Below are positions 12,410 through 22,652 of a DNA stretch of 64,000 bases, piece after piece (positions within the stretch are counted from its first letter, which is position 1; every line of letters starts with the position of its first letter). The position numbers were made by a program, and so were the translations under genes. The stretch comes from JAVJST01 sp040219295. Its GTDB lineage: Bacteria > Pseudomonadota > Alphaproteobacteria > Rhodospirillales > Casp-alpha2. A model generated the notes under the pieces. The model was not told the DNA's origin. It ran no database searches and saw only the letters and a program-made list of their open reading frames with translations. The DNA lies in assembly GCA_040219295.1 (NCBI GenBank), contig JAVJST010000011.1, positions 1 through 64,000 of the forward strand. The letters run 5' to 3'.

Positions 12410-13756
12410 ATGCCAGAGAACTCCAACACCGCGGGAACGTCGGTCGACGGCAGCAGTTCCGCATTTTGGCTCTATGATCTGGCGACCGGTGACGACGACG
12501 CCCGATTGTGCCGCGACATTCCTGACGAGCAATGCCGGGAACAGCCGAAAAGTTTCCTGAGCCAGGTTGTCGCGCTGACCCTCAGCAAGACCGGAGATGC
12601 CGTAGCCGACACCAAGATCGTCTTGCCGTGGCTGTTGGGCGCGGTCGGGGCGCCGGCGTTCCTTGTCGGATTCCTGGTTCCGATCCGGGAGTCTCTCGCC
12701 CTGCTGCCGCAGGTCCTCGTCGGCGTGTTCATTCGTCGGTTTCCGGTTCGCAAGGCGTTCTGGTCGGTCAGCAGCATGGTCCAGGGAACATGCGTGATTC
12801 TGATGGGAATTGCCGCGTTCTCAGGGTTGCGGGGCGCCACGGCGGGCTGGACGATTGTCGGGTTGCTGGTCGTCTTCAGCCTGGCCCGCGGCATCGCCTC
12901 GATCGCCGCGAAGGACACACTGGGCAAGACCGTTTCGAAGGGTCGCCGCGGCCGGGTCAACGGATACGCTGCCACGGCGTCCGGCCTGGCAGCCGTAGCG
13001 GTCGGCGTCTATCTCGCCTTATCCCCCTCCGACCGTCCAGACTGGCTGCTCTATACGGTCATCGTGGCCGCGGGCGTCAGCTGGCTGCTGGCCGCCGGTG
13101 TTTTTGCCCGGATCGAGGAACATCCCGGCGCGACCGAGGGCGGCCGGGGCGTCGGCGACCTGCTTCGCAACCAGGTCATGCTGATGGCCCGGGACAAGGA
13201 ACTGCAGAAGTTCCTGCTGGCGCGGGCAATGCTGATCTCGACGGCTCTGGCGGGCCCCGTCTATGTGGGCCTTGCCCAGCGAGAGATCGGGCAGGCGATC
13301 GACGCTCTCGGTCTGCTGATGATCGCCGCCGGCCTCGCGAACGCCGTTTCGTCGTCCGTGTGGGGCATTTTCTCGGACAGATCCAGCCGGATGACCATGG
13401 CGTCGGGTGGCCTCCTCGCCGGGGCACTCGGCGGGGCGGTTGTTGCCGGCCTCGAAGTGCTGCCCGGTGCGACCGAAAGCATCGCCTTCTACGCCGGTGT
13501 GTTCTTCATCCTGGGGATCGCCCACGCCGGCGTGCGCATTGGCCGCAAGACGCACGTCGTCGACCTCGCGGGTGCCGAGAACAAGGCCGAGTATGTCGCC
13601 CTGAGCAACACCCTGATCGGTATACTGTTGCTGGTCATGGGGGCGCTGACCGGGGTGTTGCTGACGATCGGGCTGGAGTTCACCGTCATCGCGCTTTCCG
13701 GGTTTTCCGTACTCGGTGCACTGATGGCCGCGAGGATGCAGAACGCCCAGGCCTGA
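12410..13756 (+). CDS. MFS transporter with soluble N-terminal extension
   Basis: A 448-residue permease of the major facilitator superfamily, inner membrane. After a Ser/Thr-rich tail comes a charged cytosolic segment (DDARLCRDIPDEQCREQP, about 27-44) before the first span, then about twelve hydrophobic helices with short loops and a longer charged central loop near RIEEHPGATEGGRG, typical of the two-bundle fold. The Cys pair in the N-terminal segment is notable. Substrate cannot be told. GAGGAAG lies seven bases before the ATG. The TspO gene follows closely on the same strand. Confidence 0.8.
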   Translation: MPENSNTAGTSVDGSSSAFWLYDLATGDDDARLCRDIPDEQCREQPKSFLSQVVALTLSKTGDAVADTKIVLPWLLGAVGAPAFLVGFLVPIRESLALLPQVLVGVFIRRFPVRKAFWSVSSMVQGTCVILMGIAAFSGLRGATAGWTIVGLLVVFSLARGIASIAAKDTLGKTVSKGRRGRVNGYAATASGLAAVAVGVYLALSPSDRPDWLLYTVIVAAGVSWLLAAGVFARIEEHPGATEGGRGVGDLLRNQVMLMARDKELQKFLLARAMLISTALAGPVYVGLAQREIGQAIDALGLLMIAAGLANAVSSSVWGIFSDRSSRMTMASGGLLAGALGGAVVAGLEVLPGATESIAFYAGVFFILGIAHAGVRIGRKTHVVDLAGAENKAEYVALSNTLIGILLLVMGALTGVLLTIGLEFTVIALSGFSVLGALMAARMQNAQA

Positions 13757-13817
13757 AACCGCCGCGACTTCGCCCGGCAAAATGAACATATCGCAGAAAA
13801 ATGTGCGGAACGAAGCC

Positions 13818-14297
13818 ATGCAGACACGCCCAAGACGTTACTCAATCCTTGCCGCCTTCCTGGCGGCCTGCCTGGCCGTCTCCGCCGCCGGTGGTGCCGT
13901 CACCCAGACGTCCGTCAACGACTGGTATCAGACGCTCGACAAGCCGGCCCTGACGCCGCCGGACTGGCTGTTCGCGCCGACCTGGATCGCCCTCTACGTG
14001 ATGATGGCGGTTGCCGCCTGGCGGGTCTGGCTCGGCGCAACCGGGCGCGAGCGGCGCCACGCAATGACCGTCTTTGCCGTTCAGCTGCTGCTCAACTTCG
14101 CATGGTCGTTGCTGTTCTTCGGCGCCCGGGCACCCGGCTGGGCGATGATCGAACTGGCCGTCCTGTGGCTGGCCATTGCGTTGACCACGGTTCTGTTCTG
14201 GGGCATCGAGCGCTTCGCCGGCCTGCTGCTCGTTCCCTATCTCCTGTGGGTCACGTTCGCCGGCTATCTGAACGCGTCGATTTTCCTGCTCAACTAG
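13818..14297 (+). CDS. tspO: TspO/MBR family tryptophan-rich sensory protein
   Basis: Five-helix membrane protein of the translocator-protein family, which binds porphyrins and cholesterol-like ligands and in photosynthetic Alphaproteobacteria tunes pigment gene expression. From the chosen ATG it has 159 residues, the usual length; an in-frame ATG 12 codons earlier has no ribosome-binding site. Family features visible: WYQTLDKPALTPPDWLFAPTW near the start, and aromatic-rich helices (FAWSLLFFGAR; PYLLWVTFAGYLN) close to the C-terminus. It lies 61 bases after the MFS gene, so the two may be co-transcribed. Confidence 0.92.
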   Translation: MQTRPRRYSILAAFLAACLAVSAAGGAVTQTSVNDWYQTLDKPALTPPDWLFAPTWIALYVMMAVAAWRVWLGATGRERRHAMTVFAVQLLLNFAWSLLFFGARAPGWAMIELAVLWLAIALTTVLFWGIERFAGLLLVPYLLWVTFAGYLNASIFLLN

Positions 14298-14459
14298 CGG
14301 CAATCAGAGCGGTGGCCGAGGACGGCCGGGCGGCAGTTGCGATATTTCTCTGTTGCATGCCGGGTGGCGGAAGATAATGACTCAAGGCCAGGTTCCGGCG
14401 ACGACCGCATACTATGGGATACGAATGACGTTGCGCGCGGCAATGACCATATCTGCACC

Positions 14460-16385
14460 ATGACGAAATGGGCCACCACCTCCGCGCGCATACCCATGTT
14501 GCGCGGTCCTTGCCGACTGACCGCCAAGTGTTTCCTGGGTTTCGCGGCGGTTTTTCTTCTTTCCGCCTGTGCCGGCACCGGTTCCGAAAGGCCCGGCGCG
14601 GCGGCGGCCGAGCGTCCGGGATTCTTTGAGTCGTTGTGGCGGTTAGGCGGGGACGAGGAGGCGGTGTCCGACTCGGTTCCCTACACTGTCAGCTTCAACG
14701 GAACGAACGAAACGGAACTCCTCGACGTCATGCGCGGCGCGTCGCAACTGGTCGCACTGCAGGACAAGTCGCCGCGAACCTTGAAAGGGGTCGAGCGGCG
14801 AGCGAACGACGATGCGGAACGGTTCACGGAAATTCTTCGATCCAAAGGATTCTATGCCGGCAGCGTCGACGCGGCGGTAACCCGCACGGATCACGGCGCC
14901 GAGGTGTCCGTCCGGGTCGAACCGGACGTCGTCTATCTTATCGGCGATGTCGTGATCGAGTACGGTGAATCGCCACCGCCGGAAGACCTCCAGCCGGCGC
15001 CCGATGAACTGGGCCTCCATATCGGCGACTATGCTGAAGCCGACAAGGTGATCGCGGCCGAGACGGCCTTGATCACTCACTTCAAGGAGCGCGGGTATCC
15101 CGAGGCGCGAGCCGCGAAACGGCGGGTCACGGTCGATCACTCGAGCCAGACGATGACGGTGTACTATCGTCTCGAGACCGGGCCGTCGGTGACCTACGGT
15201 GCCACCCGCTTCAAAGATTCGGCGACGGTGAAAGCGAGCTATCTGAACAAGCTGGTCCCGTGGCAAATCGGTGACACGTACAAGGCGAGCCAGGTCGAGG
15301 CGTTTCGAAGGCGGCTGCGCGAAACGGGATTGTTCGGTTCTGTCTCGATCGAGTTCGAGGGCATCGATGCAAGCCAGCGAACCCCCATCGACGAGGCACC
15401 GGTCGTCGTCTCACTGAGCGACGCTGCGCAGCGCGCGGTCGGCGCCGGAGCGGATTACTCAACGTCGACGGGCCCCGGCGTGAAAGTCTTCTGGGAGCAT
15501 CGAAACGCCCTTTCCGAGGCCGAAACCGTCAGGGTTTCGGCGTCCGCGAACACCGTCGAACAAACGCTGGTTACCGATTTCCGGAAACCCGAGTTCATCG
15601 TCGGGAATCAGGATCTCGTGTCCCGCGCCGCGTTGGAACGCGAGGACTCGGATGCGTACGAGTCGGTCGGCATCGACACCCGGCTGGGGTTCGAACGGCG
15701 AAGCGGCAAGATCTGGAAAACCGGCGTGTTTGCCTCGGCGGAATTTAGCGAGGTATCCCGCGACGATGACGAGCAACTCGTCAAGCTCGTCGGATTGCCG
15801 GTCTACCTGGAGCGCGACACCACGGACTCGCTGCTTGATCCCGCTCAGGGAACGCGTCTCGGTCTATACGCGACACCCTATGCCGGACACGGCGACAAGG
15901 CGCTCGCGTTCGGTGTGATCGAGGCCCGGGCGTCGGGCTATGTCGCCCTGGATGACGACCGGGACGTCGTGCTCGCGGGTCGCTCGCGAATCGGAAGCAT
16001 CGTCGGTGAAAGCCGCGACGACCTACCTGCCGATAAGCGGTTCTACGCCGGCGGCGGCGGGTCGGTGCGGGGGTACGGTTTTCGTCTCGCCGGCCCGCTC
16101 GATACGAACAATGATCCGGAAGGCGGTCGCTCCACCATCGAACTCGGCGCCGAACTCCGCCTGAAGGTATCCGAGAGCATCGGGTTCGTGCCGTTCCTCG
16201 AGGGCGGCGGCGCACAGGCGGGCCTGCTTCCGACGTCTCTCGACGATCTGCTGTGGGCCGCGGGGCTCGGATTCCGTTATTTCACGCCAATCGGCCCGAT
16301 CCGGCTCGATGTCGCCGCACCGCTGGATCGCCGCGACGTCGACGACCCGTTCCAGTTCTATGTCTCCATCGGGCAGGCTTTCTGA
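14460..16385 (+). CDS. tamA: TamA-type outer-membrane assembly protein (BamA/Omp85 family)
   Basis: Outer-membrane half of the translocation and assembly module, a 641-residue protein with N-terminal POTRA repeats (about 60-330) and a C-terminal 16-strand barrel of the D15/surface-antigen type (about 350-641). The barrel ends in FQFYVSIGQAF, with the terminal Phe expected for recognition by the Bam complex, and contains the family lid motif RGYGFR. Unusually the signal peptide ends in LLSAC, a lipobox with Cys37, so it may be lipid-anchored. No strong ribosome-binding site precedes the ATG; a start at 14496 is also possible. tamB begins one base after its stop. Confidence 0.9.
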   Translation: MTKWATTSARIPMLRGPCRLTAKCFLGFAAVFLLSACAGTGSERPGAAAAERPGFFESLWRLGGDEEAVSDSVPYTVSFNGTNETELLDVMRGASQLVALQDKSPRTLKGVERRANDDAERFTEILRSKGFYAGSVDAAVTRTDHGAEVSVRVEPDVVYLIGDVVIEYGESPPPEDLQPAPDELGLHIGDYAEADKVIAAETALITHFKERGYPEARAAKRRVTVDHSSQTMTVYYRLETGPSVTYGATRFKDSATVKASYLNKLVPWQIGDTYKASQVEAFRRRLRETGLFGSVSIEFEGIDASQRTPIDEAPVVVSLSDAAQRAVGAGADYSTSTGPGVKVFWEHRNALSEAETVRVSASANTVEQTLVTDFRKPEFIVGNQDLVSRAALEREDSDAYESVGIDTRLGFERRSGKIWKTGVFASAEFSEVSRDDDEQLVKLVGLPVYLERDTTDSLLDPAQGTRLGLYATPYAGHGDKALAFGVIEARASGYVALDDDRDVVLAGRSRIGSIVGESRDDLPADKRFYAGGGGSVRGYGFRLAGPLDTNNDPEGGRSTIELGAELRLKVSESIGFVPFLEGGGAQAGLLPTSLDDLLWAAGLGFRYFTPIGPIRLDVAAPLDRRDVDDPFQFYVSIGQAF

Positions 16386-16386
16386 G

Positions 16387-19300
16387 ATGGCTCGCTCAGG
16401 ATCGCACGTCACCGCACAGATCGCCCGCTGGAGCCGCGGACTCGCGGTTGGCATCGCGTTCGCGCTTGGCGCCGCCGCACTCGTCGTGGCGGCATCGATT
16501 CTCGGCCTTCAGATCGGGTCGGTGCGAAACGCGGTGACGGCGGTCATCGAGGACGCGGTTCCCGGGCTGTCGATCGGTGCACTCGGGCCGGGCATTCCGG
16601 GCCGGATCCGCCTCGACGACGTCGTCTATGCGGAAGAAGGGATCGACATCGTGTCAGTCGGCCGGATCGACGTCGACCTGGCGCCGGTGGACCTTCTGTT
16701 CGGCCGCCTGCACATCGAGGACGTCTTCGTCGACCGGCTCGCCGTGCATCGGCTGCCCGCGGCCGCGCAAGAACCGGCACCGGCAACGGATCGGCATTCT
16801 GGCAACGATTTCCCGATTTCCCCCTTGGCCATACGTGTCGACAGACTGCGCATTGATGACCTGACCATCGACGAGTCGATTGCCGGCGAAGCCGCCACGC
16901 TCGACGTTCGCTCGGAACTGAGTGCCGATATCGACGGTGACGTTCGTCTCTCGTTCTCGCTGCTGCGGACAGATGTCGACGGAACGTCCTTGACCGGTTC
17001 CGTGTCCTTCCAGGTCAATGACAGATACGTGGTCGTCGATGTCGAGGGTTCGGAGCCGGCTGGCGGGCCGTTCTCGCGACTGGCCGGATTACCGGGCCGG
17101 CATCCCGTCTGGCTTCGGGTAGAGGGCGAAGGGCCGCTCGACGGCTGGCGAGGAGAACTGCGCGCCGGCTTCGATGCGGCACCGGCCGCCGATCTGGATA
17201 TCCGGCTGGCAATCGCCGACCGGATACGACTGGGTTTCTCGGGCAATCTCAATGCCGGAAGCCTGGTTCCTCCGGATATGCGGCGCCTTGCCGGCGGCAA
17301 CATCGCCATCGACGGGCATCTGGCCGCAGACGAAGACGGCGGCAACGTCGAACTCGCGATCGGTCTCGAAACGTCGTCACTCAGGCTCCGCGCCGAAGCA
17401 ATTTCTCCCGACGCCGGCGACACGATCGACGCCCGTCTTGAGGCGGCGCTGAGCGATCCGCACGCACTGGAGCCGCTCATACCCGGGTTGCGCACCGAGG
17501 ACATGAACGTCGCGGCCACCGTGACGGGGCCGCTCGAGACCGCGACCATTTCGGTGGACGCGTCGGCGACCCGCGTCAGCCTGCCCGAACTGACGGTCGG
17601 GAAAGTTGCCGTGCGGGCGCACCTCGCATCCGACGACTGGTTCGCCGTCGCCGGCGGGAGCGCCGTGGCGTTCAGTACGACCTTGTCGACGGCGGGATTG
17701 TCGGGAAGCGCGGTCGAACCCGCCGCTCCGGTGTTGTCGACGCCGATGGCGGTGACCGTCGCCGGGTCGGGCCAGTTCTTTGACGATCTCTTCTTGCTAT
17801 CCGATATGGACGCGGACTTGCCATGGGGAACGGCGAATGGCGAGCTGTTGATCGATACCGCTCTCGGGGTCGTGTCGGGCGACATTAGGTCGCGGCTGCA
17901 ATCGCTGGCGTTTACGCAACAAGTCGTCGGCGCGCCGGTCGACGGCCGAGCGGATATCCGGGCGGAGTTCGAGATCGGCGACAGCATCACGATCAGCCGT
18001 CTCGGCCTGGTCGTCGACGGGATCCGCACCGGAACCACCGCCGCCGATACGCTCCTGGCCGACGGCGTGCGCGCCGACACATCGATGGTGGTCAGATCGG
18101 ACGGCACCATCGAGCTCGGTCCGACCACGCTGCGCGCCGGACCCATCCGGGTCGCGGGACACGCAACGCTGGACGACGACATCGACGGAAACGCCGAGAT
18201 CGGACTCCCCGATATCTCGGTATTGGAGCCTCTTGCCGGGCTGAGAATGGCCGGGGCGTTGTCGGCGAACATCGCAGTTCGCGGGCGGGCGGGCGACCCC
18301 TCGGCGACGCTGAGCCTGAGCGGTTCGAACATCGACATCGCCGGCGTGCAGGCCGTTGGCCTTACCATCGAAGCGGACGCGAACCGCTTGGCGACCGGCC
18401 CTGAGGGCCAGTTCGAAGTCGGCGTCGCAGGACCGATGGGGGCGGGCCGAATGAACGCGAAGTTCGCGCTGCTGGGGTTTGAGACGTTACGGCTGTCAGA
18501 CTTGTCGGCGCAATTGGCGGGCCTCGATGTTCGCGGCAACGGAGACATCGACCTCACCAGCCTGCTCGTCGCCGGTGAACTGCGCATCATCGCCGACGAT
18601 CTGACGGCAGCCGGCGCGATCGCGGCGGTCGACATGTCGGGCCGGTTGGCAGCCGACGTCACGCTGACCCGGGCACTGGACCGGCAAGGCTTTCGGGCGA
18701 ACATCTCGGGACAAGAGATGACCGCTGCCGGCGTCTCCGCCGCCGCCGTCACGGGAATCGCCGACGTCCTCCTAGAGGACCAAGGCGTCACCGTCGATGC
18801 GGCGATCGACGTACGCGATTTGTCCGCGCCGGGGGTTGCCGTGTCGCGGGCGTCGCTGACGGCGAAAGGCACGCCCGAGCGGATCGCAGTCCTGTCGTCA
18901 ATCCAGGGATCGATGGCCGCGCCGTTCAGCGTGATCAGCGAGATGACCGTGAGTCAGTCAGCGGAAGCCGTCGCGATCACCGTTTCAGGACTGGATGGCA
19001 TGCTGGCGGATACGCCGTTCCGGCTGCGAAGCGAGGCGCAGGTCACGATAGCCGGATCGCGCGTTGACGCCGATGCGGAGCTACAGATCGGCGACGGCCA
19101 TCTGACCGGCAAGACGACGTTCGACTGGCCGTCGGTCTCAGCGCGCCTGTCCGGCGCGTCGCTGCCGCTCGCCGTCTCCAGGATCGTGCTCGCCGAGCCG
19201 GCGTTGGATGGCCGACTGGATGTCGACATGGCGGCCGATCTCGCTCCGGGGAGCGATGTCGCATCGCTCCGCGTGGTCGGCGACGGGCTGCGCGTCGCAG

Positions 19301-20736
19301 GCCCGGGTTCATCGGATCTTCCGCCGCTCGCCACCCGGATCGACGCCCGGCTCTCAGGCGGAATCGCGACACTTCATGCCACCGTATCCGGACCGACACA
19401 AACGCCGGCGATCGTAAACCTGGCGCTACCGGTCGCCCGCCAGGCGGAGGGGTTCATCATGCCGGTTCACGACGGTGCACTCGACGGGTCCGTACGCTGG
19501 ACGGGTGATCTGGAGGAGATGGCGCAGATGTTGCCCGGATCCGGATTCGAACTGACGGGGAACGCCGACGTCGATCTCAGGATCGGCGGTACCGTCGGGG
19601 CGCCGAGCGTCACAGGCACGGCAAACGTGACCGACGGGCGATATGAGAACATCACGACCGGCACCCTCGTCACCGAGATGACGGCATATATTGTCGGCGC
19701 CGAGAACGGAGTACTCGACGTACGGGCGGATGCGCTGGACGGCGATACGGGCACGGTGTCGGTCACAGGCAGCGTCCATATGGCATCACGCGCTGTCGAC
19801 TTGTCGGCGACTCTTGCGAATTTCCGCGCCCTGCGACGAGACGATGCCGAAGCAGGCGTGTCGGGCACGCTTCAGGTCGCGCTGTCGGATACGGGCGGTT
19901 TGATATCCGGTGCGTTCGAGATAGAACCGGTGGAGATTCGCCTCCTCGATGCGCTGCCGGCCTCGGTTCCGACGCTGGATGTGGTCGACGAGAACAATAC
20001 CGGGGAACCCGCCGGGACGGACTCCATCGAAGAGTCGCCCATTGACCTCGACATCACGGTGACCATTCCCCGCCGCGCGTTCGTACGCGGGCGGGGTGTT
20101 GAATCGGAGTGGAGCGGTGCCATCGCCGTTTCCGGCAACACGGCCGAACCGATGGTCAAGGGTCGCGTTGAGGCGGTACGCGGTCAGGTATCGGCTATGG
20201 GTAAGACCTTCGTGATCGACAAGGGGATCGTCGAACTCGACGGGTCGCCGGAGATCGATCCGGTGCTCGACGTCAAGGCGACAACGCGGGCGCAGAACCT
20301 CGACGTCAGTCTCAACGTCTCTGGTCGCGTATCGGAACCGTCGATCGAGTTCTCTTCGGAACCGCCTCTGCCACGCGACGAGGTTCTGGCCCGGCTGCTG
20401 TTCGGGAAGTCGACGGGTTCACTCGGTCCCGCCGAGGCCTTGGCACTCGCCGACACGGTCCAGACGCTGCGGTCCGGAAGTGGCGGCGTGTTTGACCGAT
20501 TGCGCGATGCGACCGGCCTCGACGTGCTCAGCGCCTCCTCTGGCGAAGGCGGTCCCTCAGTGACAGCGGGAAAATACCTCGCCGATGGCGTTTTCGTCGG
20601 CGTCAATCAGGGAGTTGGGCCGGGCGAAACCTCTGCGACAGTCGAGGTCGAACTGACCGACACGATCGCCGTCCAGACCGAGACGGGCGCCGACGCGGAC
20701 AGCTCGGTCGGCGTTACCTGGCGGTACGACTACTAG
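16387..20736 (+). CDS. tamB: Translocation and assembly module subunit TamB
   Basis: Giant inner-membrane-anchored periplasmic protein (1449 residues) that spans to the outer membrane and works with TamA; the AsmA-like TamB family also moves phospholipids between membranes. An N-terminal signal anchor (about 17-40) is followed by over a thousand residues of repetitive beta-rich sequence forming a grooved taco-like rod. The conserved DUF490 domain fills the C-terminal third and ends in GVTWRYDY with an aromatic terminus. The ATG begins one base after the tamA stop, so the pair is translationally coupled. Gly, Ala, Asp, Val and Ile dominate, as is usual. Confidence 0.95.
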   Translation: MARSGSHVTAQIARWSRGLAVGIAFALGAAALVVAASILGLQIGSVRNAVTAVIEDAVPGLSIGALGPGIPGRIRLDDVVYAEEGIDIVSVGRIDVDLAPVDLLFGRLHIEDVFVDRLAVHRLPAAAQEPAPATDRHSGNDFPISPLAIRVDRLRIDDLTIDESIAGEAATLDVRSELSADIDGDVRLSFSLLRTDVDGTSLTGSVSFQVNDRYVVVDVEGSEPAGGPFSRLAGLPGRHPVWLRVEGEGPLDGWRGELRAGFDAAPAADLDIRLAIADRIRLGFSGNLNAGSLVPPDMRRLAGGNIAIDGHLAADEDGGNVELAIGLETSSLRLRAEAISPDAGDTIDARLEAALSDPHALEPLIPGLRTEDMNVAATVTGPLETATISVDASATRVSLPELTVGKVAVRAHLASDDWFAVAGGSAVAFSTTLSTAGLSGSAVEPAAPVLSTPMAVTVAGSGQFFDDLFLLSDMDADLPWGTANGELLIDTALGVVSGDIRSRLQSLAFTQQVVGAPVDGRADIRAEFEIGDSITISRLGLVVDGIRTGTTAADTLLADGVRADTSMVVRSDGTIELGPTTLRAGPIRVAGHATLDDDIDGNAEIGLPDISVLEPLAGLRMAGALSANIAVRGRAGDPSATLSLSGSNIDIAGVQAVGLTIEADANRLATGPEGQFEVGVAGPMGAGRMNAKFALLGFETLRLSDLSAQLAGLDVRGNGDIDLTSLLVAGELRIIADDLTAAGAIAAVDMSGRLAADVTLTRALDRQGFRANISGQEMTAAGVSAAAVTGIADVLLEDQGVTVDAAIDVRDLSAPGVAVSRASLTAKGTPERIAVLSSIQGSMAAPFSVISEMTVSQSAEAVAITVSGLDGMLADTPFRLRSEAQVTIAGSRVDADAELQIGDGHLTGKTTFDWPSVSARLSGASLPLAVSRIVLAEPALDGRLDVDMAADLAPGSDVASLRVVGDGLRVAGPGSSDLPPLATRIDARLSGGIATLHATVSGPTQTPAIVNLALPVARQAEGFIMPVHDGALDGSVRWTGDLEEMAQMLPGSGFELTGNADVDLRIGGTVGAPSVTGTANVTDGRYENITTGTLVTEMTAYIVGAENGVLDVRADALDGDTGTVSVTGSVHMASRAVDLSATLANFRALRRDDAEAGVSGTLQVALSDTGGLISGAFEIEPVEIRLLDALPASVPTLDVVDENNTGEPAGTDSIEESPIDLDITVTIPRRAFVRGRGVESEWSGAIAVSGNTAEPMVKGRVEAVRGQVSAMGKTFVIDKGIVELDGSPEIDPVLDVKATTRAQNLDVSLNVSGRVSEPSIEFSSEPPLPRDEVLARLLFGKSTGSLGPAEALALADTVQTLRSGSGGVFDRLRDATGLDVLSASSGEGGPSVTAGKYLADGVFVGVNQGVGPGETSATVEVELTDTIAVQTETGADADSSVGVTWRYDY

Positions 20737-20872
20737 GCGGCCGCTCCGTCGGTTCGGGCGCGGACGCCGCCCTGCCGCGGCACGGGTTCGCCGGCTCCGG
20801 CCGGCGACGCGCGTAGCGAGCCCCGGTCGAACCAAAAGTTTGATCTGTGGCGCATCTTCTTCGAGAGTGGGC

Positions 20873-20893
20873 CCTGGGGAGCGATCCCCCCAG
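20873..20893 (+). other. Hairpin in the 5' region of the histidine kinase gene
   Basis: CTGGGGA and a matching TCCCC-CCAG arm close a GCGA tetraloop (GNRA type), 38 bases before the kinase ATG. A second GC-rich hairpin (20789-20806) lies nearer tamB. Neither has a T-run; the first could end tamB transcripts, the other shape the leader. Confidence 0.35.
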
Positions 20894-20930
20894 AGAGCTG
20901 TAGGATTCCATAAGAAGAGCAGAAGTCGTC

Positions 20931-22652
20931 ATGTCGCGTTTTCGGGTCGGTTCATCTGTCCGCGTCAACCTCGTCGCCATCATCGGCCTCATCCTGATCG
21001 TCGGTTTCGCAACGAGCAGCGCCATCAGTTACCAGGTGTCAAAGCGCAGCCTGCGCGATGCCCTGATCGGCAACGAATTGCCGCTGACGAGCGACAACAT
21101 CTACTCCGAGATTCAACGCGATCTGCTGCGGCCCGTGTTCGTCGCCCAGATGATGGCCAACGACACGTTCGTGCGGGACTGGCTGCTGGAGGGCGAGGTC
21201 GACTCCTCCAGGATGATCCGGTTTCTGCGTGAAATCCGGGACAAGCATGGGATGTTCACCAGCTTTCTCGTCTCCGACGACTCGCGGCGGTACTACCATT
21301 TCTCGGGGATTTCGCAGATCGTTTCCGAGGACGACCCGAAGGACGCCTGGTACTTCCGGGTCCGCAGCATGGCCGATGAGCACGAGATCAACGTCGATTT
21401 GAACGAAGAGCAACAGAACGCGCTGACGATCTTCATCAACCAGAAGGTTTTCGACTACGACGGCAACTATATCGCCGCCACCGGTGTCGGGATCGCGTTC
21501 GAGGCGCTCGCCACGGTGGTCGACAGATACAAGGAGAACTTCTCGCGCCACGTCTACTTCGTCGACAGCGATGGCAAGGTCATGGTGCGGTCCGAAGGGG
21601 CCTCGATCGTCGAAGACAACATCCGACAGGACGCTGGCGCCACGAGTATTGCGGACGATCTTTTGTCGACCAGCGACGGCTCCTTCGAGTACGACCGCAA
21701 CGGCGAGACGATGCTGGTCAGCGCACGCCACATTCCCGAACTAGACTGGTGGATCATCATCGAGCAGGAAGAGGCCGCCGCGCTCGTCGGCGTCCGGCAG
21801 AGTCTGATCACCAACTTCTTCGTCGGCCTGGTCGCGATCTCGCTGACGCTCGTGATCGTGCTTTATGCCGTCAACCTGTTCTATGCGCGGCTCGAAGAGA
21901 AAGCCGTTGAGATGGCCGAACTTGCCGAGCACGAGGCGCGACTGAACAGGCAGCTCAAGTACGAATCCGAGACCAAGGACCGGTTCTTCTCAATCATTTC
22001 GCATGACCTCATATCGCCGTTCAGCTCGTTGCTTTCCGGCACCGAGATGATGTCGAAACGGGCTGAGTCCGAAACCAAGGAAGAGCTCGTCAGGGTGGCG
22101 GGCATGGTGCACGAACGCGGTCTAAGCGTCTTCAACCTGCTGCGGAACTTGCTCGACTGGGCACGCCTGCAGATCGAGGGCGGCAGCCTGAACCCCGAGG
22201 TCGTGCCACTCCGTGACGTCGCCGACTACAGCATCGGCGTGCTGGCGCCGACGGCCGAGGAGAAGGGCGTGACGATCGAGAATGCCGTGCGCGACGAAGC
22301 GGCATTCGCCGATCCCCACGCGGTCAATGCCGTGATGCGGAACCTGGTTTCGAACGCGATCAAGTTCACGCCGTCGGGCGGCAAGGTCCGGGTCTCGTCA
22401 TCGGCGGCAGACGGCGATGTTCAGGTCACGGTCAGCGATACCGGCGTCGGCATCCCGCAGGCACGCCTCGCCACGATCTTCGATCTCGACCGGATGTCGT
22501 CGACGTCCGGAACCAGCAACGAACAGGGCACCGGGCTCGGCCTGATCCTGTGCAAGGAAATGATCGAGCTCAATGGTGGCACGTTCTGGATCGAGAGCGC
22601 CGAGGGCGAAGGCTCGCAGTTCCACTTCACGCTTCCCGACCGGGCCGGCTGA
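20931..22652 (+). CDS. Membrane sensor histidine kinase with extracytoplasmic Cache domain
   Basis: A 573-residue two-component kinase. Helix 1 (12-33) and helix 2 (294-316) flank a periplasmic region of about 260 residues whose pattern (FLVSDDSRRYYHF, FDYDGNYIAATGVGIAF, VYFVDSDGKVM) fits a double Cache ligand sensor. There is no clear HAMP; a coiled coil (320-348) leads to the HisKA helix with His358 in SHDLISPF. ATP-binding boxes are complete: N box NLVSNAIKF (471-479), G1 DTGVGIP (503-509), G2 GTGLGL (533-538). No response regulator gene is adjacent, so it is an orphan kinase. Confidence 0.9.
   Translation: MSRFRVGSSVRVNLVAIIGLILIVGFATSSAISYQVSKRSLRDALIGNELPLTSDNIYSEIQRDLLRPVFVAQMMANDTFVRDWLLEGEVDSSRMIRFLREIRDKHGMFTSFLVSDDSRRYYHFSGISQIVSEDDPKDAWYFRVRSMADEHEINVDLNEEQQNALTIFINQKVFDYDGNYIAATGVGIAFEALATVVDRYKENFSRHVYFVDSDGKVMVRSEGASIVEDNIRQDAGATSIADDLLSTSDGSFEYDRNGETMLVSARHIPELDWWIIIEQEEAAALVGVRQSLITNFFVGLVAISLTLVIVLYAVNLFYARLEEKAVEMAELAEHEARLNRQLKYESETKDRFFSIISHDLISPFSSLLSGTEMMSKRAESETKEELVRVAGMVHERGLSVFNLLRNLLDWARLQIEGGSLNPEVVPLRDVADYSIGVLAPTAEEKGVTIENAVRDEAAFADPHAVNAVMRNLVSNAIKFTPSGGKVRVSSSAADGDVQVTVSDTGVGIPQARLATIFDLDRMSSTSGTSNEQGTGLGLILCKEMIELNGGTFWIESAEGEGSQFHFTLPDRAG

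Noticed and set aside
11656..22652. Two-component pair of response regulator (11656) and kinase (20931)
   Set aside because: They are 9 kb apart on opposite strands, with no sequence evidence of pairing.
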